Notes: a model not told the origin generated them from the letters alone. 64,000 nt of DNA from JB111 sp049856295 (GCF_049856295.1 NZ_JBNDMZ010000012.1:62001-126000), one strand, 5' to 3'. Shown: positions 49,576 through 58,726, numbered from the stretch's first letter. Program-made: numbers and translations.

Positions 49576-49592
49576 CCGAGAGTGCGGTTGAG
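49576..49592. repeat. Single copy of the dispersed repeat
   Basis: CCGAGAGTGCGGTTGAG, one AGT-subfamily copy in the divergent gap upstream of clpB, about 47 bp before the HAIR site. Confidence 0.75.
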
Positions 49593-49638
49593 CGGCGCCT
49601 TCCTCGCGCCACTCCACCACCACCCCTGGCGCCCCAAC

Positions 49639-49659
49639 CTTGAGCGGAATAGACTCAAC
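49639..49659. promoter_or_regulatory. HAIR element (HspR site) upstream of clpB
   Basis: CTTGAGC-N7-ACTCAAC, two mismatches from the HAIR consensus in total, 52 bp before the clpB ATG. Together with the two dnaK sites it defines an HspR regulon in this window. Confidence 0.88.
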
Positions 49660-49710
49660 TTTGCGTGCGTTCCATCATCAGCGACCGCACACACCGCATC
49701 GAGGAGACCG

Positions 49711-52332
49711 ATGGACACGAAGCTCACCACCCGCTCGCAGGAGGCCGTCGCCTCCGCTCTCCAGCTCGCCACCACCGGCGGCAACCCGCAGATCGAGCCC
49801 AGCCACCTGCTCAAGGCGCTCCTCGAGCAGGGCGAGGGCATCGCGCTCGCCCTGCTCGACGCCGTCGGCGCCGACCGCGCGGACCTCACCCGCCGCACCG
49901 ACGCGGCGCTCGCCGCCCTGCCCGGGGCCTCCGGGGGATCCGTCGCGCAGCCGCAGACCTCGCGCGCCTTCCTCACCGTCATCAGCGGCGCCACCGACGA
50001 GGCCCGCGCGCTCGGGGACGAGTACGTCTCCACCGAGCACCTCCTCCTCGGCCTGGCCGCCGCGCCCGGCACGGACCAGGTCCTCGGCCACGCCGGCGCC
50101 ACCGCGGACGCCCTGCGCGCCGCTGTCCCGTCCGTCCGCGGCAACCGCCCCGTCACGAGCCCCGACCCCGAGAACACGTTCGAGGCGCTCGAGAAGTACG
50201 GCCAGGACCTCACGGCCGCCGCGCGCGAGGGCAAGCTCGACCCGGTCGTCGGCCGTGACGCCGAGATCCGCCGCGTCGTCCAGGTCCTCTCCCGGCGGAC
50301 CAAGAACAACCCCGTCCTCATCGGCGAGCCCGGCGTCGGCAAGACCGCCGTCGTCGAGGGCCTCGCCCAGCGCATCGTCGACGGCGACGTCCCCGAGTCC
50401 CTGCGCGGCAAGACCCTCGTCGCGCTCGACATGGCGGGCATGGTCGCGGGCGCGAAGTACCGCGGCGAGTTCGAGGAGCGCCTCAAGGCGGTCCTCCAGG
50501 AGATCGCGGACTCCGACGGCCAGGTCGTCACGTTCATCGACGAGCTGCACACCGTGGTCGGCGCGGGCGCCGGCGGCGACTCCTCCATGGATGCCGCCAA
50601 CATGCTCAAGCCGATGCTCGCGCGCGGCGAGCTCCGCCTCGTCGGCGCCACCACGCTCGACGAGTACCGCGAGCACATCGAGAAGGACCCCGCGCTGGAG
50701 CGGCGCTTCCAGCAGGTCCTCGTCGGCGAGCCGTCGGTCGAGGACACGGTGACGATCCTGCGCGGTATCGCCCCGAAGTACGAGGCGCACCACCAGGTGA
50801 CGATCTCCGACGGCGCCCTCGTCGCCGCTGCCACCCTCTCCGACCGCTACATCACCGGCCGCCGTCTCCCGGACAAGGCCATCGACCTCGTGGACGAGGC
50901 CGCGTCGCGCCTGCGCATGGAGCTCGACTCCTCCCCGGAGGAGGTCGACGTCCTGCGCCGCCAGGTGGACCGGCTCGGCATGGAGGAGGCGTACCTCGCG
51001 GAGAACATCGACGACGACGACGCCGCCACGGCCGAGCGGCTGGACGCCCTGCGGGCCGAGCTCGCGGACCGGCGCGAGGAGCTCAACGGTCTCACCGCGC
51101 GCTGGGAGTCGGAGAAGGCCGGCCACAACCGGGTCGGTGACCTGCGTGCCCGCCTCGACGAGCTCACGACCAAGGCCGAGCTCGCTGAGCGTGAGTCCCG
51201 CTACGAGGACGCCGGCCGACTGCGCTACGGCGAGATCCCGCAGCTGCAGTCCGAGCTCGACGCGGCCGTGGCGAGCGAGGAGGCCGAGTCCGCCGACACT
51301 TCGTCGTCGGACCCGATGATCGCCGACAAGGTCTCCGCCGAGGAGATCGCCGAGGTCGTGGGCGCGTGGACCGGCATCCCGGTCGGTCGCCTGCTCCAGG
51401 GCGAGTCCGAGAAGCTCCTGACGATGGAGGACGAGATCGGGCGGCGACTCATCGGGCAGACCGCGGCCGTGCGCGCCGTGTCGGACGCGGTGCGACGCTC
51501 GCGCGCCGGCATCGCCGACCCCGACCGGCCGACAGGCTCCTTCCTGTTCCTCGGCCCCACCGGCGTGGGCAAGACCGAGCTCGCGAAGTCGCTGGCGGAC
51601 TTCCTCTTCGACGACGAGCGGGCGATGGTCCGCATCGACATGTCCGAGTACTCCGAGAAGCACGCGGTGTCCCGCCTGGTCGGGGCCCCGCCCGGGTACG
51701 TCGGGTACGAGGAGGGCGGGCAGCTGACCGAGGCCGTTCGTCGTCGGCCGTACACGGTGGTCCTGCTCGACGAGGTGGAGAAGGCCCATCCCGAGGTCTT
51801 CGACATCCTGCTGCAGGTGCTCGACGACGGCCGGCTCACCGACGGCCAGGGCCGAACGGTCGACTTCCGCAACGTCATCCTCGTGCTGACGTCGAACCTC
51901 GGGTCGCAGTTCCTCGTCGACCAGACGGTGGCCGAGGAGGCGCGGCGCGAGAAGGTGATGGAGGTCGTGCGCGCGTCGTTCAAGCCCGAGTTCCTCAACC
52001 GGCTCGACGACGTCGTCATGTTCGACGCGCTCGGCCTCGACGAGCTGGGTCGGATCGTCGACCTGCAGATCGAGCGGTTCGCCGAGCGGCTCGCGCCGCG
52101 GCGGATCACGCTCGAGGTCACCGGTGCCGCGCGGGAGTGGCTGGCGTTCGAGGGCTTCGACCCGGCGTACGGGGCGCGGCCGCTGCGCCGCCTGGTCCAG
52201 CGGGAGATCGGCGACCGCCTGGCCCGGCTGCTGCTCGGCGGCGACGCGGCGGACGGCGGGCACGTCGTCGTCGACCATCCGGTCGGCTCCGAGACCCTCG
52301 ACGTCACGACGACGGAGGCGCCCTCCGCCTGA
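49711..52332 (+). CDS. clpB: Hsp100 disaggregase ClpB
   Basis: An 873-residue AAA+ disaggregase. The N-terminal Clp repeat domain (about 1-145) starts KLTTRSQEAVASALQLATTGG. AAA1 has Walker A LIGEPGVGKTAVVEG and VTFIDELHTVVGAG. The coiled-coil middle domain (about 400-520) marks ClpB rather than ClpA or ClpC. AAA2 has LGPTGVGKTELAKSLADFLF, VLLDEVEKAHPEVF and LTSNLGSQF. No ClpP-binding loop is seen. It rescues aggregated proteins with DnaK/DnaJ/GrpE. GAGGAG precedes the ATG; it is regulated by HspR through the upstream HAIR. Confidence 0.97.
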   Translation: MDTKLTTRSQEAVASALQLATTGGNPQIEPSHLLKALLEQGEGIALALLDAVGADRADLTRRTDAALAALPGASGGSVAQPQTSRAFLTVISGATDEARALGDEYVSTEHLLLGLAAAPGTDQVLGHAGATADALRAAVPSVRGNRPVTSPDPENTFEALEKYGQDLTAAAREGKLDPVVGRDAEIRRVVQVLSRRTKNNPVLIGEPGVGKTAVVEGLAQRIVDGDVPESLRGKTLVALDMAGMVAGAKYRGEFEERLKAVLQEIADSDGQVVTFIDELHTVVGAGAGGDSSMDAANMLKPMLARGELRLVGATTLDEYREHIEKDPALERRFQQVLVGEPSVEDTVTILRGIAPKYEAHHQVTISDGALVAAATLSDRYITGRRLPDKAIDLVDEAASRLRMELDSSPEEVDVLRRQVDRLGMEEAYLAENIDDDDAATAERLDALRAELADRREELNGLTARWESEKAGHNRVGDLRARLDELTTKAELAERESRYEDAGRLRYGEIPQLQSELDAAVASEEAESADTSSSDPMIADKVSAEEIAEVVGAWTGIPVGRLLQGESEKLLTMEDEIGRRLIGQTAAVRAVSDAVRRSRAGIADPDRPTGSFLFLGPTGVGKTELAKSLADFLFDDERAMVRIDMSEYSEKHAVSRLVGAPPGYVGYEEGGQLTEAVRRRPYTVVLLDEVEKAHPEVFDILLQVLDDGRLTDGQGRTVDFRNVILVLTSNLGSQFLVDQTVAEEARREKVMEVVRASFKPEFLNRLDDVVMFDALGLDELGRIVDLQIERFAERLAPRRITLEVTGAAREWLAFEGFDPAYGARPLRRLVQREIGDRLARLLLGGDAADGGHVVVDHPVGSETLDVTTTEAPSA

Positions 52333-52343
52333 CCCGCCCTCTC

Positions 52344-52547
52344 GTCGAGATTGCGGTTGGTGCCCGCCGAGATTGCGGTTGGGAGCAGGCGTCCGTTCCG
52401 AGAGTGCGGGTGAGGGGTGTAGCCCCGTGTCGAGAGTGCGGGTGAGAGGCCCGCAGCCGGGTGCCCCGGCCCCTCCCACCCGCACTTTCGACCGGGGGCG
52501 GGGCCGACGAACCGCAATCTCGACGACGACGAACCGCAATCTCGACG
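52344..52547. repeat. Dispersed repeat locus, both orientations, between clpB and VWA genes
   Basis: About seven copies. Four read GTCGAGATTGCGG or CGAGAGTGCGG(G)TGAG. Three on the right read inverted (CCCGCACTTTCGACC, then two AACCGCAATCTCGAC units 22 bp apart). The two halves can therefore pair, and the locus lies between convergent genes, where a terminator would be expected. Confidence 0.9.
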
Positions 52548-52561
52548 GCGGGTTGGCGGGC

Positions 52562-54553
52562 TCAGAGGTCCCAGAGTGAGCGGGCGTGCATGTACTCGCC
52601 CACGACGGCGGCCCCGAGGTCGTCGAGGTCCGGCGCCACCACGCGGCCGCGGGCCCGGCGGGCCATCGCGTCGAGGAACCGGGCCAGCCCGGGGTCGTCA
52701 CCGAGCCGGAAGAACGTGGTTTCGGCGCCGAGTCGCACCACGCGGTCGAGCTCGGCGACGGTGAGCTGCAGCGTCCGCGGCATCGGCGGGTAGTCGAACC
52801 ACGACTCGCCGCCGGGCTCGAGGTGGGCGGTGGGCTCGCCGTCGGTGACCACGAGCAGCACGGGCTGCATCGTCGGGTGCTGCCGGAAGAACCGGGTCGC
52901 GAGCATGAGCCCGTGGTGCAGGTTCGTGCCCTGCTCGCGGAACGGCGGCAGGGCGGTGAGCTCGGCGAGGTCGACCCGCTGGGCGTACCGGCCGAACTGG
53001 ACGAGCTCGAGCCGGTCGCCGCGGAAGCGCGTGGACAACAGCTGGTGCAGGGCGAGCGCGGTGCGCTTCATCGGCAGCCACCGTCCCTCGGCGGCCATGG
53101 AGAACGACGTGTCGACGAGCAGCGCCACCGCCGCCTGCGTCCGCGCCTCCGTCTCGGCGATCTCGACGTCCGCCACGTCCAGCCGCAGCCCCCGGCTCGG
53201 GTCGCCGCCCTCGCGTGCGGTACGCAGGGTCGCGTTCGTCAGCGACCGGGTGACGTCCCACGGTTCGGTGTCGCCGAATGCCCAGGCCCGGCTCGAGCCT
53301 GTCTGCTCGCCGGCCGCCCCCGCCTGCCGGGTGTCCCGCGATCCGCTGCGACCCGACAGCCGGCCCGCGGCGTCCTGGAGCAACGACCGGCCGAGCCGGC
53401 GCATGCCACGAGGGGACAGCCGCAGGTCGCCGTCGGAGCCGCGGTGGAGGTAGTCGGACTCCCGCAGCGCGCGCTCGAGCTCGGCGAGGGTCCGCGCGGA
53501 CACGGCGGCGTCGTCGCCGAGGTGGCGGCCGAGCGCCTCGAGGTCGAGATCGGAGAGCGGGGGGCCCGACGACGCCTGCTCGATCTGTTCGGCGAGGCGA
53601 TCGAGGTCTGCGAGCTCCTGGAGCGCGCCGGTGCCGTCGCCGAGTCCCAGACCCTGATCGCCGTCGAACTGCTCGGAGCCCGTCCAGTCCTCGCCTGGAC
53701 GTAGGGCGCGCAGGCCGGCGTCGACGCGGGCGAGCTGCTCCATCAGCTGAGGCGAGCCGAACGCCTGCTGGGAGAGCTGCATGAGCTCGTTGCGCTGCTC
53801 CGGCGTCATCGAGTTGAGCATCCGGCGCGCCGCGGCCGAGCGCTTCGCGAGCGTGTCGATGAGCTCGTCGACGTCTCGCGGGTTCTCCGGGAACTGGTCG
53901 CCGTGCTTCGACATGAACTGATCGAAGTCCGCCTCCGTGTCCTCGCCGCGCGCGTGCTTCTCGAGCAGGTCGCCGAGGTCGGAGAGCATCTCGCTGATCG
54001 CGGCCCGGTCCTCCTCGGTGGCGCCCTCGAGCGCCTGCTTCATCCCGGCGAACCGCTGCTCGAGCACCTCGCGGCCGAGCAGGTCCTTGATCTGCTCGTA
54101 CGCCTGCCGCGCCTCGGCCGACGCCCAGTCGTAGGTGGCGAGCTCGCTGACCGCGGCGGCCGTCGACTCCGGGAGGTTGTCGAGGACCATCTCGCGGAAC
54201 GTGCGGTCGGTGTCGTCCATCTCGATGTCCCGCGCGAGCTGGCCGCGCTCGGCGAGCACGGCGGAGTCGAGGAGCTGCTTCACCTCCTGCAGCGTGCCGT
54301 CGAGCCGGTGCCGGCCGAGCAGGTCTCGACGCCGCTGCTGGACCCGCCCGGCGAGGTCGTCGAGACCGCGCGTGCCCCTGGTCCCGCGGCGCAGGAGCTC
54401 GCGCAGGGCCTGGTCGGGGCTGTAGCCGGACATGACGTCGTCGGCGATCTCGTCGAGCGCCGCCCCGAGGTCGATCGGAGGAGCGAGCGGGTCGGGCCCA
54501 CCGGCGTAGCGGCCGTACCGCGCGGGGCGCGGCGAGCGGGGCTGCGGGGTCAT
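52562..54553 (-). CDS. VWA-domain protein paired with MoxR/BchI-like ATPase
   Basis: A 663-residue protein. The first 470 residues are helical and acidic, including a coiled-coil-like segment (SELATYDWASAEARQAYEQIKDLLG...KQALEGATEEDRAAISEMLSDLGDLL). The C-terminal VWA domain has the MIDAS motif in VALLVDTSFSMAAEG with the later VVTDGEPTAH. Together with the AAA+ gene 13 bp upstream it forms a BchI/BchD-like chaperone pair, which in other systems inserts metals or remodels complexes; the client is unknown. Confidence 0.87.
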   Translation of the reverse strand: MTPQPRSPRPARYGRYAGGPDPLAPPIDLGAALDEIADDVMSGYSPDQALRELLRRGTRGTRGLDDLAGRVQQRRRDLLGRHRLDGTLQEVKQLLDSAVLAERGQLARDIEMDDTDRTFREMVLDNLPESTAAAVSELATYDWASAEARQAYEQIKDLLGREVLEQRFAGMKQALEGATEEDRAAISEMLSDLGDLLEKHARGEDTEADFDQFMSKHGDQFPENPRDVDELIDTLAKRSAAARRMLNSMTPEQRNELMQLSQQAFGSPQLMEQLARVDAGLRALRPGEDWTGSEQFDGDQGLGLGDGTGALQELADLDRLAEQIEQASSGPPLSDLDLEALGRHLGDDAAVSARTLAELERALRESDYLHRGSDGDLRLSPRGMRRLGRSLLQDAAGRLSGRSGSRDTRQAGAAGEQTGSSRAWAFGDTEPWDVTRSLTNATLRTAREGGDPSRGLRLDVADVEIAETEARTQAAVALLVDTSFSMAAEGRWLPMKRTALALHQLLSTRFRGDRLELVQFGRYAQRVDLAELTALPPFREQGTNLHHGLMLATRFFRQHPTMQPVLLVVTDGEPTAHLEPGGESWFDYPPMPRTLQLTVAELDRVVRLGAETTFFRLGDDPGLARFLDAMARRARGRVVAPDLDDLGAAVVGEYMHARSLWDL

Positions 54554-54566
54554 GGTCTCGCTCCGG

Positions 54567-56084
54567 TCATCCGTAGACGGTCTCGCCGTCGCCGGTCTCC
54601 TTCGAGATCCGGCGGGCGAGGAAGAGGCCCTCGAGCGCGAGCTCGACGGCCGAGGCTCGCGAACCGTCGTCCGTGGCGCCGAGCCGGGCGGCCACCTGGT
54701 CGTAGACGTCGCCGGCAGTTTCGTCGTCACCGGTGGTCCGGTCCCCTGACGATCCGTCGCCCGCCGACTCGCCACCGTCGCTCGACCGCCCGTCGTCCCC
54801 GGCGGACTCGTCGTCGCCTGCCTGCCCCCCGTCCGCACGACCCGGAATCTCCGGCAGCGAGGCGAGGAACTCGGCGGCGGTCACCTGCTCGCCGGTGGTG
54901 ACGACCTCGTCGGCGGCCTCGATCGCCGCGACCAGCGGCCCCAGGTCGATGCCCGCGAGGTGGGCGCGCACCGTCTCCGCGGTGGCCGTGCGCAGGACGT
55001 GCTCGAGGAGCTCGTCCTCGCGGCCCTCCTCGCCGACCTCGAACTCGACCTTGCCGCCGAGCACGTCGACGGCGGTGCGGACGTCGACGACGCGCGCGAC
55101 CGCCCGGTCCTCCCCGCGCACGGTGGCGCGGTGCAGGGCGGCGGCCGCCACGGTCTCGGCGCCGGCGATCGCGAAACGCGCCGAGACGCCGGAGGACTGG
55201 TCGACGGCGGAGGACTCGCGCAGGTTTCGCGCGAACCGGGAGAGGATCTCGAGGACGGCCGGCGGCACGTCGGCGCCGAGGTGCGCCTCCTGGGTGATGA
55301 TGGCGATCTCGTCGTCGAGCTCGATCGGGTAGTGCGTGCGGATCTCGGCGCCGAAGCGGTCCTTGAGGGGGGTGATGATCCGGCCGCGGTTCGTGTAGTC
55401 CTCGGGGTTCGCCGTCGCGACGACGAGGACGTCCAGCGGGAGCCGCAGCACGTAGCCGCGGATCTGGACGTCGCGCTCCTCCATCACGTTGAGCAGCGAC
55501 ACCTGGATGCGTTCGGCCAGGTCGGGGAGCTCGTTGATGGCGACGATGCCGCGGTGCGAGCGCGGGACCAGCCCGTAGTGGATGGTCTCCGGGTCGCCGA
55601 GCCGCCGGCCCTCGGCCACCCGCATCGGGTCGACGTCGCCGATGAGGTCCGCCACCGAGGTGTCCGGGGTCGCGAGCTTCTCGACGTAGCGCTCGTCGCG
55701 GTGCCGCCAGACGATCGGCAGGTCGTCGCCCAGCTCCGCGGCCCGCGCGCGCGAGGCGTCGGTGATCGGGTCGAACGGGTGCTCGCCCAGCTCGGAGCCC
55801 TCGATGACGGGGGCCCACTCGTCGAGGAGAGCGGCGAGGGTGCGCAGCAGGCGGGTCTTGCCCTGGCCGCGCTCGCCGAGCAGCGCGATGTCGTGCCCCG
55901 CGAGGAGTGCGCGCTCCACCTGCGGCAGCACGGTCCGGGAGAACCCGTGCAGGCCGGGCCAGGGGTTCTCCCCGGCGGAGAGCGCGGCGAGCAGGTTCTC
56001 GCGGATCTCGGTGCGCAGTGTGCGGAAGGTGTGGCCGGAGGAGCGGAGCTCCCCCACGGTGCTGATGTCTGGGCGATCGCTCAC
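54567..56084 (-). CDS. AAA+ ATPase, Mg-chelatase subunit I (BchI/MoxR)-like
   Basis: A 505-residue AAA+ protein. Walker A GERGQGKTRLLRTL lies near residue 70. VAINELPDLAERIQVSLLNVMEERDVQIRGY is the Walker B and sensor region, and VVATANPEDYTNRGRIITPLKDRFGAEI carries the sensor Asn and arginine finger. The last 100 residues hold a Glu/Asp/Gly/Ser-rich insertion. The GTG at 56084 is preferred over the upstream frame because TACGTT lies six bases before it, fitting leaderless initiation. It precedes the VWA partner by 13 bp. Confidence 0.88.
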   Translation of the reverse strand: MSDRPDISTVGELRSSGHTFRTLRTEIRENLLAALSAGENPWPGLHGFSRTVLPQVERALLAGHDIALLGERGQGKTRLLRTLAALLDEWAPVIEGSELGEHPFDPITDASRARAAELGDDLPIVWRHRDERYVEKLATPDTSVADLIGDVDPMRVAEGRRLGDPETIHYGLVPRSHRGIVAINELPDLAERIQVSLLNVMEERDVQIRGYVLRLPLDVLVVATANPEDYTNRGRIITPLKDRFGAEIRTHYPIELDDEIAIITQEAHLGADVPPAVLEILSRFARNLRESSAVDQSSGVSARFAIAGAETVAAAALHRATVRGEDRAVARVVDVRTAVDVLGGKVEFEVGEEGREDELLEHVLRTATAETVRAHLAGIDLGPLVAAIEAADEVVTTGEQVTAAEFLASLPEIPGRADGGQAGDDESAGDDGRSSDGGESAGDGSSGDRTTGDDETAGDVYDQVAARLGATDDGSRASAVELALEGLFLARRISKETGDGETVYG

Positions 56085-56090
56085 GTCCCC

Positions 56091-56111
56091 AACGTACGTC
56101 GCGCCTACGCT
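56091..56111. promoter_or_regulatory. Interlocked divergent -10 elements
   Basis: TACGTT (minus strand, 56096-56091) lies six bases before the ATPase GTG, and TACGCT (plus strand, 56106-56111) lies seven bases before the phosphatase ATG. The start codons are only 35 bp apart, so the two promoters must overlap fully and may exclude each other. No clear -35 boxes are visible. Confidence 0.6.
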
Positions 56112-56118
56112 GGCGTCG

Positions 56119-56778
56119 ATGACCGAGGAGAAGGCGCCCCCGCCCACGCTGGTCCTGCTGGTACGACACGGCACGACGCCGACGACCGGACGCGTGATGC
56201 CCGGCCGCGCGCCCGGACTGAACCTGTCCGATCGGGGTCGTGACCAGGCTGAACGCGTCGGTGAGCGGGTGGCAGCGGCGTCGCCGTCGGCGATCTACTC
56301 CTCCCCTCTCGAGCGCGCGCGGCAGACCGCCGAGCCCCTGGCCCGCCGCACGGGGCTGGCGGTCGTCGAGGAGCCCGGGCTGCTCGAGTCCGACGTCGGC
56401 GACTGGACCGGTGAGCCGCTCGCGGACCTCGCGCGGCTGCCCGCGTGGCGCACCGTGCAGGAGAGGCCCGCCGAGTTTCGCTTCCCAGGTGGCGAGAGCC
56501 TGCTCGAGATGCAGGAGCGGATGGCGGCCACCCTCGAGTCGGTCCGCGCGGAGCACGCGGGGTCGACCGTCGCGTGCTTCTCGCACGCCGACCCGATCAA
56601 GGCGGCCCTGTCCTACGCGTTCGATCTCTCCCTCGACCGGTTCCAGCGACTCACCGTCTCCCCGTGTTCCGTCTCCGCGATCGCGTACCCCGCCGCGGGC
56701 GACGGGGTCCACGGCGATCCCGTGGTCCTCACCGTCAACTCCACGCTCGAGTCGCTCGGCGACCTGCGGATCTCCTGA
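56119..56778 (+). CDS. Histidine phosphatase, MSMEG_4193-like putative phosphomutase
   Basis: A 219-residue histidine phosphatase. The catalytic RHG is at residues 16-18 (LVLLVRHGTTPTTG). IYSSPLERARQTAEPLA, LLESDVGDWTGEPL and the second catalytic His in CFSHADPIKAAL complete the active site. This matches the MSMEG_4193 family of actinobacteria. The substrate is unknown. It is followed by the SCO1664-family gene 10 bp later, a conserved actinobacterial pairing. TACGCT before the ATG suggests leaderless translation. Confidence 0.88.
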   Translation: MTEEKAPPPTLVLLVRHGTTPTTGRVMPGRAPGLNLSDRGRDQAERVGERVAAASPSAIYSSPLERARQTAEPLARRTGLAVVEEPGLLESDVGDWTGEPLADLARLPAWRTVQERPAEFRFPGGESLLEMQERMAATLESVRAEHAGSTVACFSHADPIKAALSYAFDLSLDRFQRLTVSPCSVSAIAYPAAGDGVHGDPVVLTVNSTLESLGDLRIS

Positions 56779-56788
56779 GGGCGGCCCG

Positions 56789-57658
56789 GTGGAGGCGGAG
56801 CGCGCGACGGGGGAGTGTCCGACGACCGACGAGGCCGCGCAGTCGGGCTCGCCCCGAGCCGTTGACCTGACGGCGGCGGGGGAGCCCGCGTCGGGAGCCG
56901 CCGATCCGTCGGGATCGCCGGACCGGTCCGCGGTGACCGGCCCGGCCGGATCCGCCGAACCGATCTCCGCGACCGACCTCCTCCTGGACGGCGAGATCTC
57001 CCTGCTCGGACAGCTCGCGGACTCGAGCAACGAGACGTTCCTCGTCGAGGTCGCCGGCGCAGGTGACCCGGTCTGGGCCATCTACAAGCCGGAGCTCGGC
57101 GAGGCGCCGCTGCGGGACTTCCCCCCGGGCCTCTACCGGCGCGAGCGCGCGGCCTACCTGCTGAGCGAGGCGCTGGGCTGGCACCTCGTGCCACGGACCG
57201 TGATCCGCGAGGACGCCCCGTTCGGCGTCGGCTCGCTCCAGCGGTTCGTCGAGCACGACCGGTCCGCCCACTACTTCACGCTCGTCGACGACGACCCCGC
57301 GACCCACGACGACCTGCGGCGGATCGCCGTGTTCGACGCGCTGACCAACAACACCGACCGGAAGTCCGGCCACGTGCTCCACGGCGTCGACGGGCGCGTG
57401 TGGGGCATCGACCACGGCCTGTGCTTCTCGGCGACACCCAAGCTGCGGACCGTGATCTGGGACTTCGCGGGCGAACGTATCGACGCCGACCTGCTGGCCG
57501 CGGTCGCCCCGGTCGTCAGCGAGGTCGACGAGGAGATCGCCGCGCTCCTCGACAACGACGAGGTTGTGGCTCTGCGTCGTCGTGCGCTGCGGCTGGTGAC
57601 CGAGGGACGCCTACCCGTCGACCTCACCGGGATGGCCTTCCCCTGGCCGCTCGTGTAG
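56789..57658 (+). CDS. SCO1664-family kinase-like protein
   Basis: A 289-residue protein. The first 70 residues are low-complexity (Gly/Ala/Pro/Ser/Glu). The family domain starts near ISLLGQLADSSNETFLVEV, then AIYKPELGEAPLRDFP, LYRRERAAYLLSEALGW, IAVFDALTNNTDRKSGHVL and WGIDHGLCF. These D-x-NNTDRK and D-H-G patterns are reminiscent of PI3/4-kinase-like folds. Its reaction is unknown. The GTG at 56789 is preceded by GAGG and lies 10 bp after the phosphatase. Confidence 0.85.
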   Translation: MEAERATGECPTTDEAAQSGSPRAVDLTAAGEPASGAADPSGSPDRSAVTGPAGSAEPISATDLLLDGEISLLGQLADSSNETFLVEVAGAGDPVWAIYKPELGEAPLRDFPPGLYRRERAAYLLSEALGWHLVPRTVIREDAPFGVGSLQRFVEHDRSAHYFTLVDDDPATHDDLRRIAVFDALTNNTDRKSGHVLHGVDGRVWGIDHGLCFSATPKLRTVIWDFAGERIDADLLAAVAPVVSEVDEEIAALLDNDEVVALRRRALRLVTEGRLPVDLTGMAFPWPLV

Positions 57659-57692
57659 CCCAGGGGCGCGGGGGTGAGGCACCCGCCACCGG

Positions 57693-57788
57693 GTCGAGAG
57701 TGCGAGTGAGCCGGCGCGCCCGATGGCCATCGCCGCCTCCCCACCGCACTCTCGACGGGAAGCAGTCCGACAAACCGCAATCTCGATG
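57693..57788. repeat. Dispersed repeat locus with an inverted pair
   Basis: GTCGAGAGTGCGAGTGAG (from 57693) faces CCACCGCACTCTCGAC (57741-57756), forming an inverted pair. A further AACCGCAATCTCGA copy lies at 57773-57786, and a decayed CCAACCGCACCGTCGG near 57799. It fills the gap between the SCO1664 gene and a serine hydrolase gene. Confidence 0.82.
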
Positions 57789-57870
57789 AGGGGTCTCCCA
57801 ACCGCACCGTCGGCATACGGGGGAAGGGTGACGCGTCGCCCGGGCGTGGCCGATGCGTCATCCTGGGTGC

Positions 57871-58689
57871 GTGGCTACCTACGCGGCACTGGACCGGTTC
57901 GACTTCGACGTGGCGCTGCTCGTCGCCACGCACGACGACGGCGTCGTCTCCTCCGACGGCGACGTCGCGAAGGTCTTCCCCTGGAAGTCCGTGACGAAGC
58001 TGCTCACCGCGACCGCGACACTGATCGCCGTCGAGGCCGGGCACCTCACGCTCGACGAGCCCGCCGGCCCCGAGGGCTCGACCGTCCGCCACCTCCTCGC
58101 CCACGCCTCCGGCCTGCCGATGGACGCCGGCGGCCCGACGCAGCCCCCGGAGAAGCGGCGCGTCTACTCCAACCTCGGATTCGAGACGCTCGGCGAGCTC
58201 GTCGGGAGCCGCGTGGGCATGCCGATCAACGACTGGGTCCGCGCCCAGGTGGTCGAGCCGCTCGGGCTGACGTCCGTGGTGACCGAGGGCAGCTGCGCGC
58301 ACGGCTACTCGGGCTCGACCGCCGACCTCATGACCTACGGGTTCGAGCTGCTCGACCCGGCGCTGATCTCGGCCGACCTCCACGCCGACGCCACGGCCAC
58401 CGTGTTCCCGGGGCTGTCCGGCGTGCTGCCCGGATTCGGCCGGCAGACCCACAACGACTGGGGCCTCGGCTTCGAGATCCGCGCCGACAAGGACCCGCAC
58501 TGGACCGGACCTGGCGTTTCCTCGACGACGTTCGGCCACTTCGGGCAGTCCGGATCGTTCCTGTGGGTCGACCCGACACGGCGCGCCGCGGCGGCGTTCC
58601 TCGGGGACAAGGGCTTCGACACCGAGGTCCACGGCGCTATCTGGCCCGAGCTCAACGAGCAGGTCGTCGCCGCGCTCGACGCGCGCTGA
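57871..58689 (+). CDS. Serine beta-lactamase-fold hydrolase (class C/EstB-like)
   Basis: A 272-residue penicillin-binding/beta-lactamase-fold protein. The SxxK motif is Ser40-Val-Thr-Lys43 (FPWKSVTKLL) and the second motif is YSN (VYSNLGFETLGEL). LDEPAG and HLLAHASGLP are family marks, and HFGQSG appears where the KTG-like motif would be. No signal peptide is seen, so a cytoplasmic esterase or peptidase role is likelier than antibiotic resistance. The GTG at 57871 has CATCCT six bases upstream, consistent with leaderless initiation. Confidence 0.86.
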   Translation: MATYAALDRFDFDVALLVATHDDGVVSSDGDVAKVFPWKSVTKLLTATATLIAVEAGHLTLDEPAGPEGSTVRHLLAHASGLPMDAGGPTQPPEKRRVYSNLGFETLGELVGSRVGMPINDWVRAQVVEPLGLTSVVTEGSCAHGYSGSTADLMTYGFELLDPALISADLHADATATVFPGLSGVLPGFGRQTHNDWGLGFEIRADKDPHWTGPGVSSTTFGHFGQSGSFLWVDPTRRAAAAFLGDKGFDTEVHGAIWPELNEQVVAALDAR

Positions 58690-58726
58690 GTCGCTCGCCG
58701 CGCGGTAGGACGCGGGGTAGCCGGCG

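Noticed and set aside
57871..58689. Antibiotic-resistance beta-lactamase
   Set aside because: It has the SxxK fold motif but no signal peptide and no clear KTG triad, so it fits a general serine hydrolase better.
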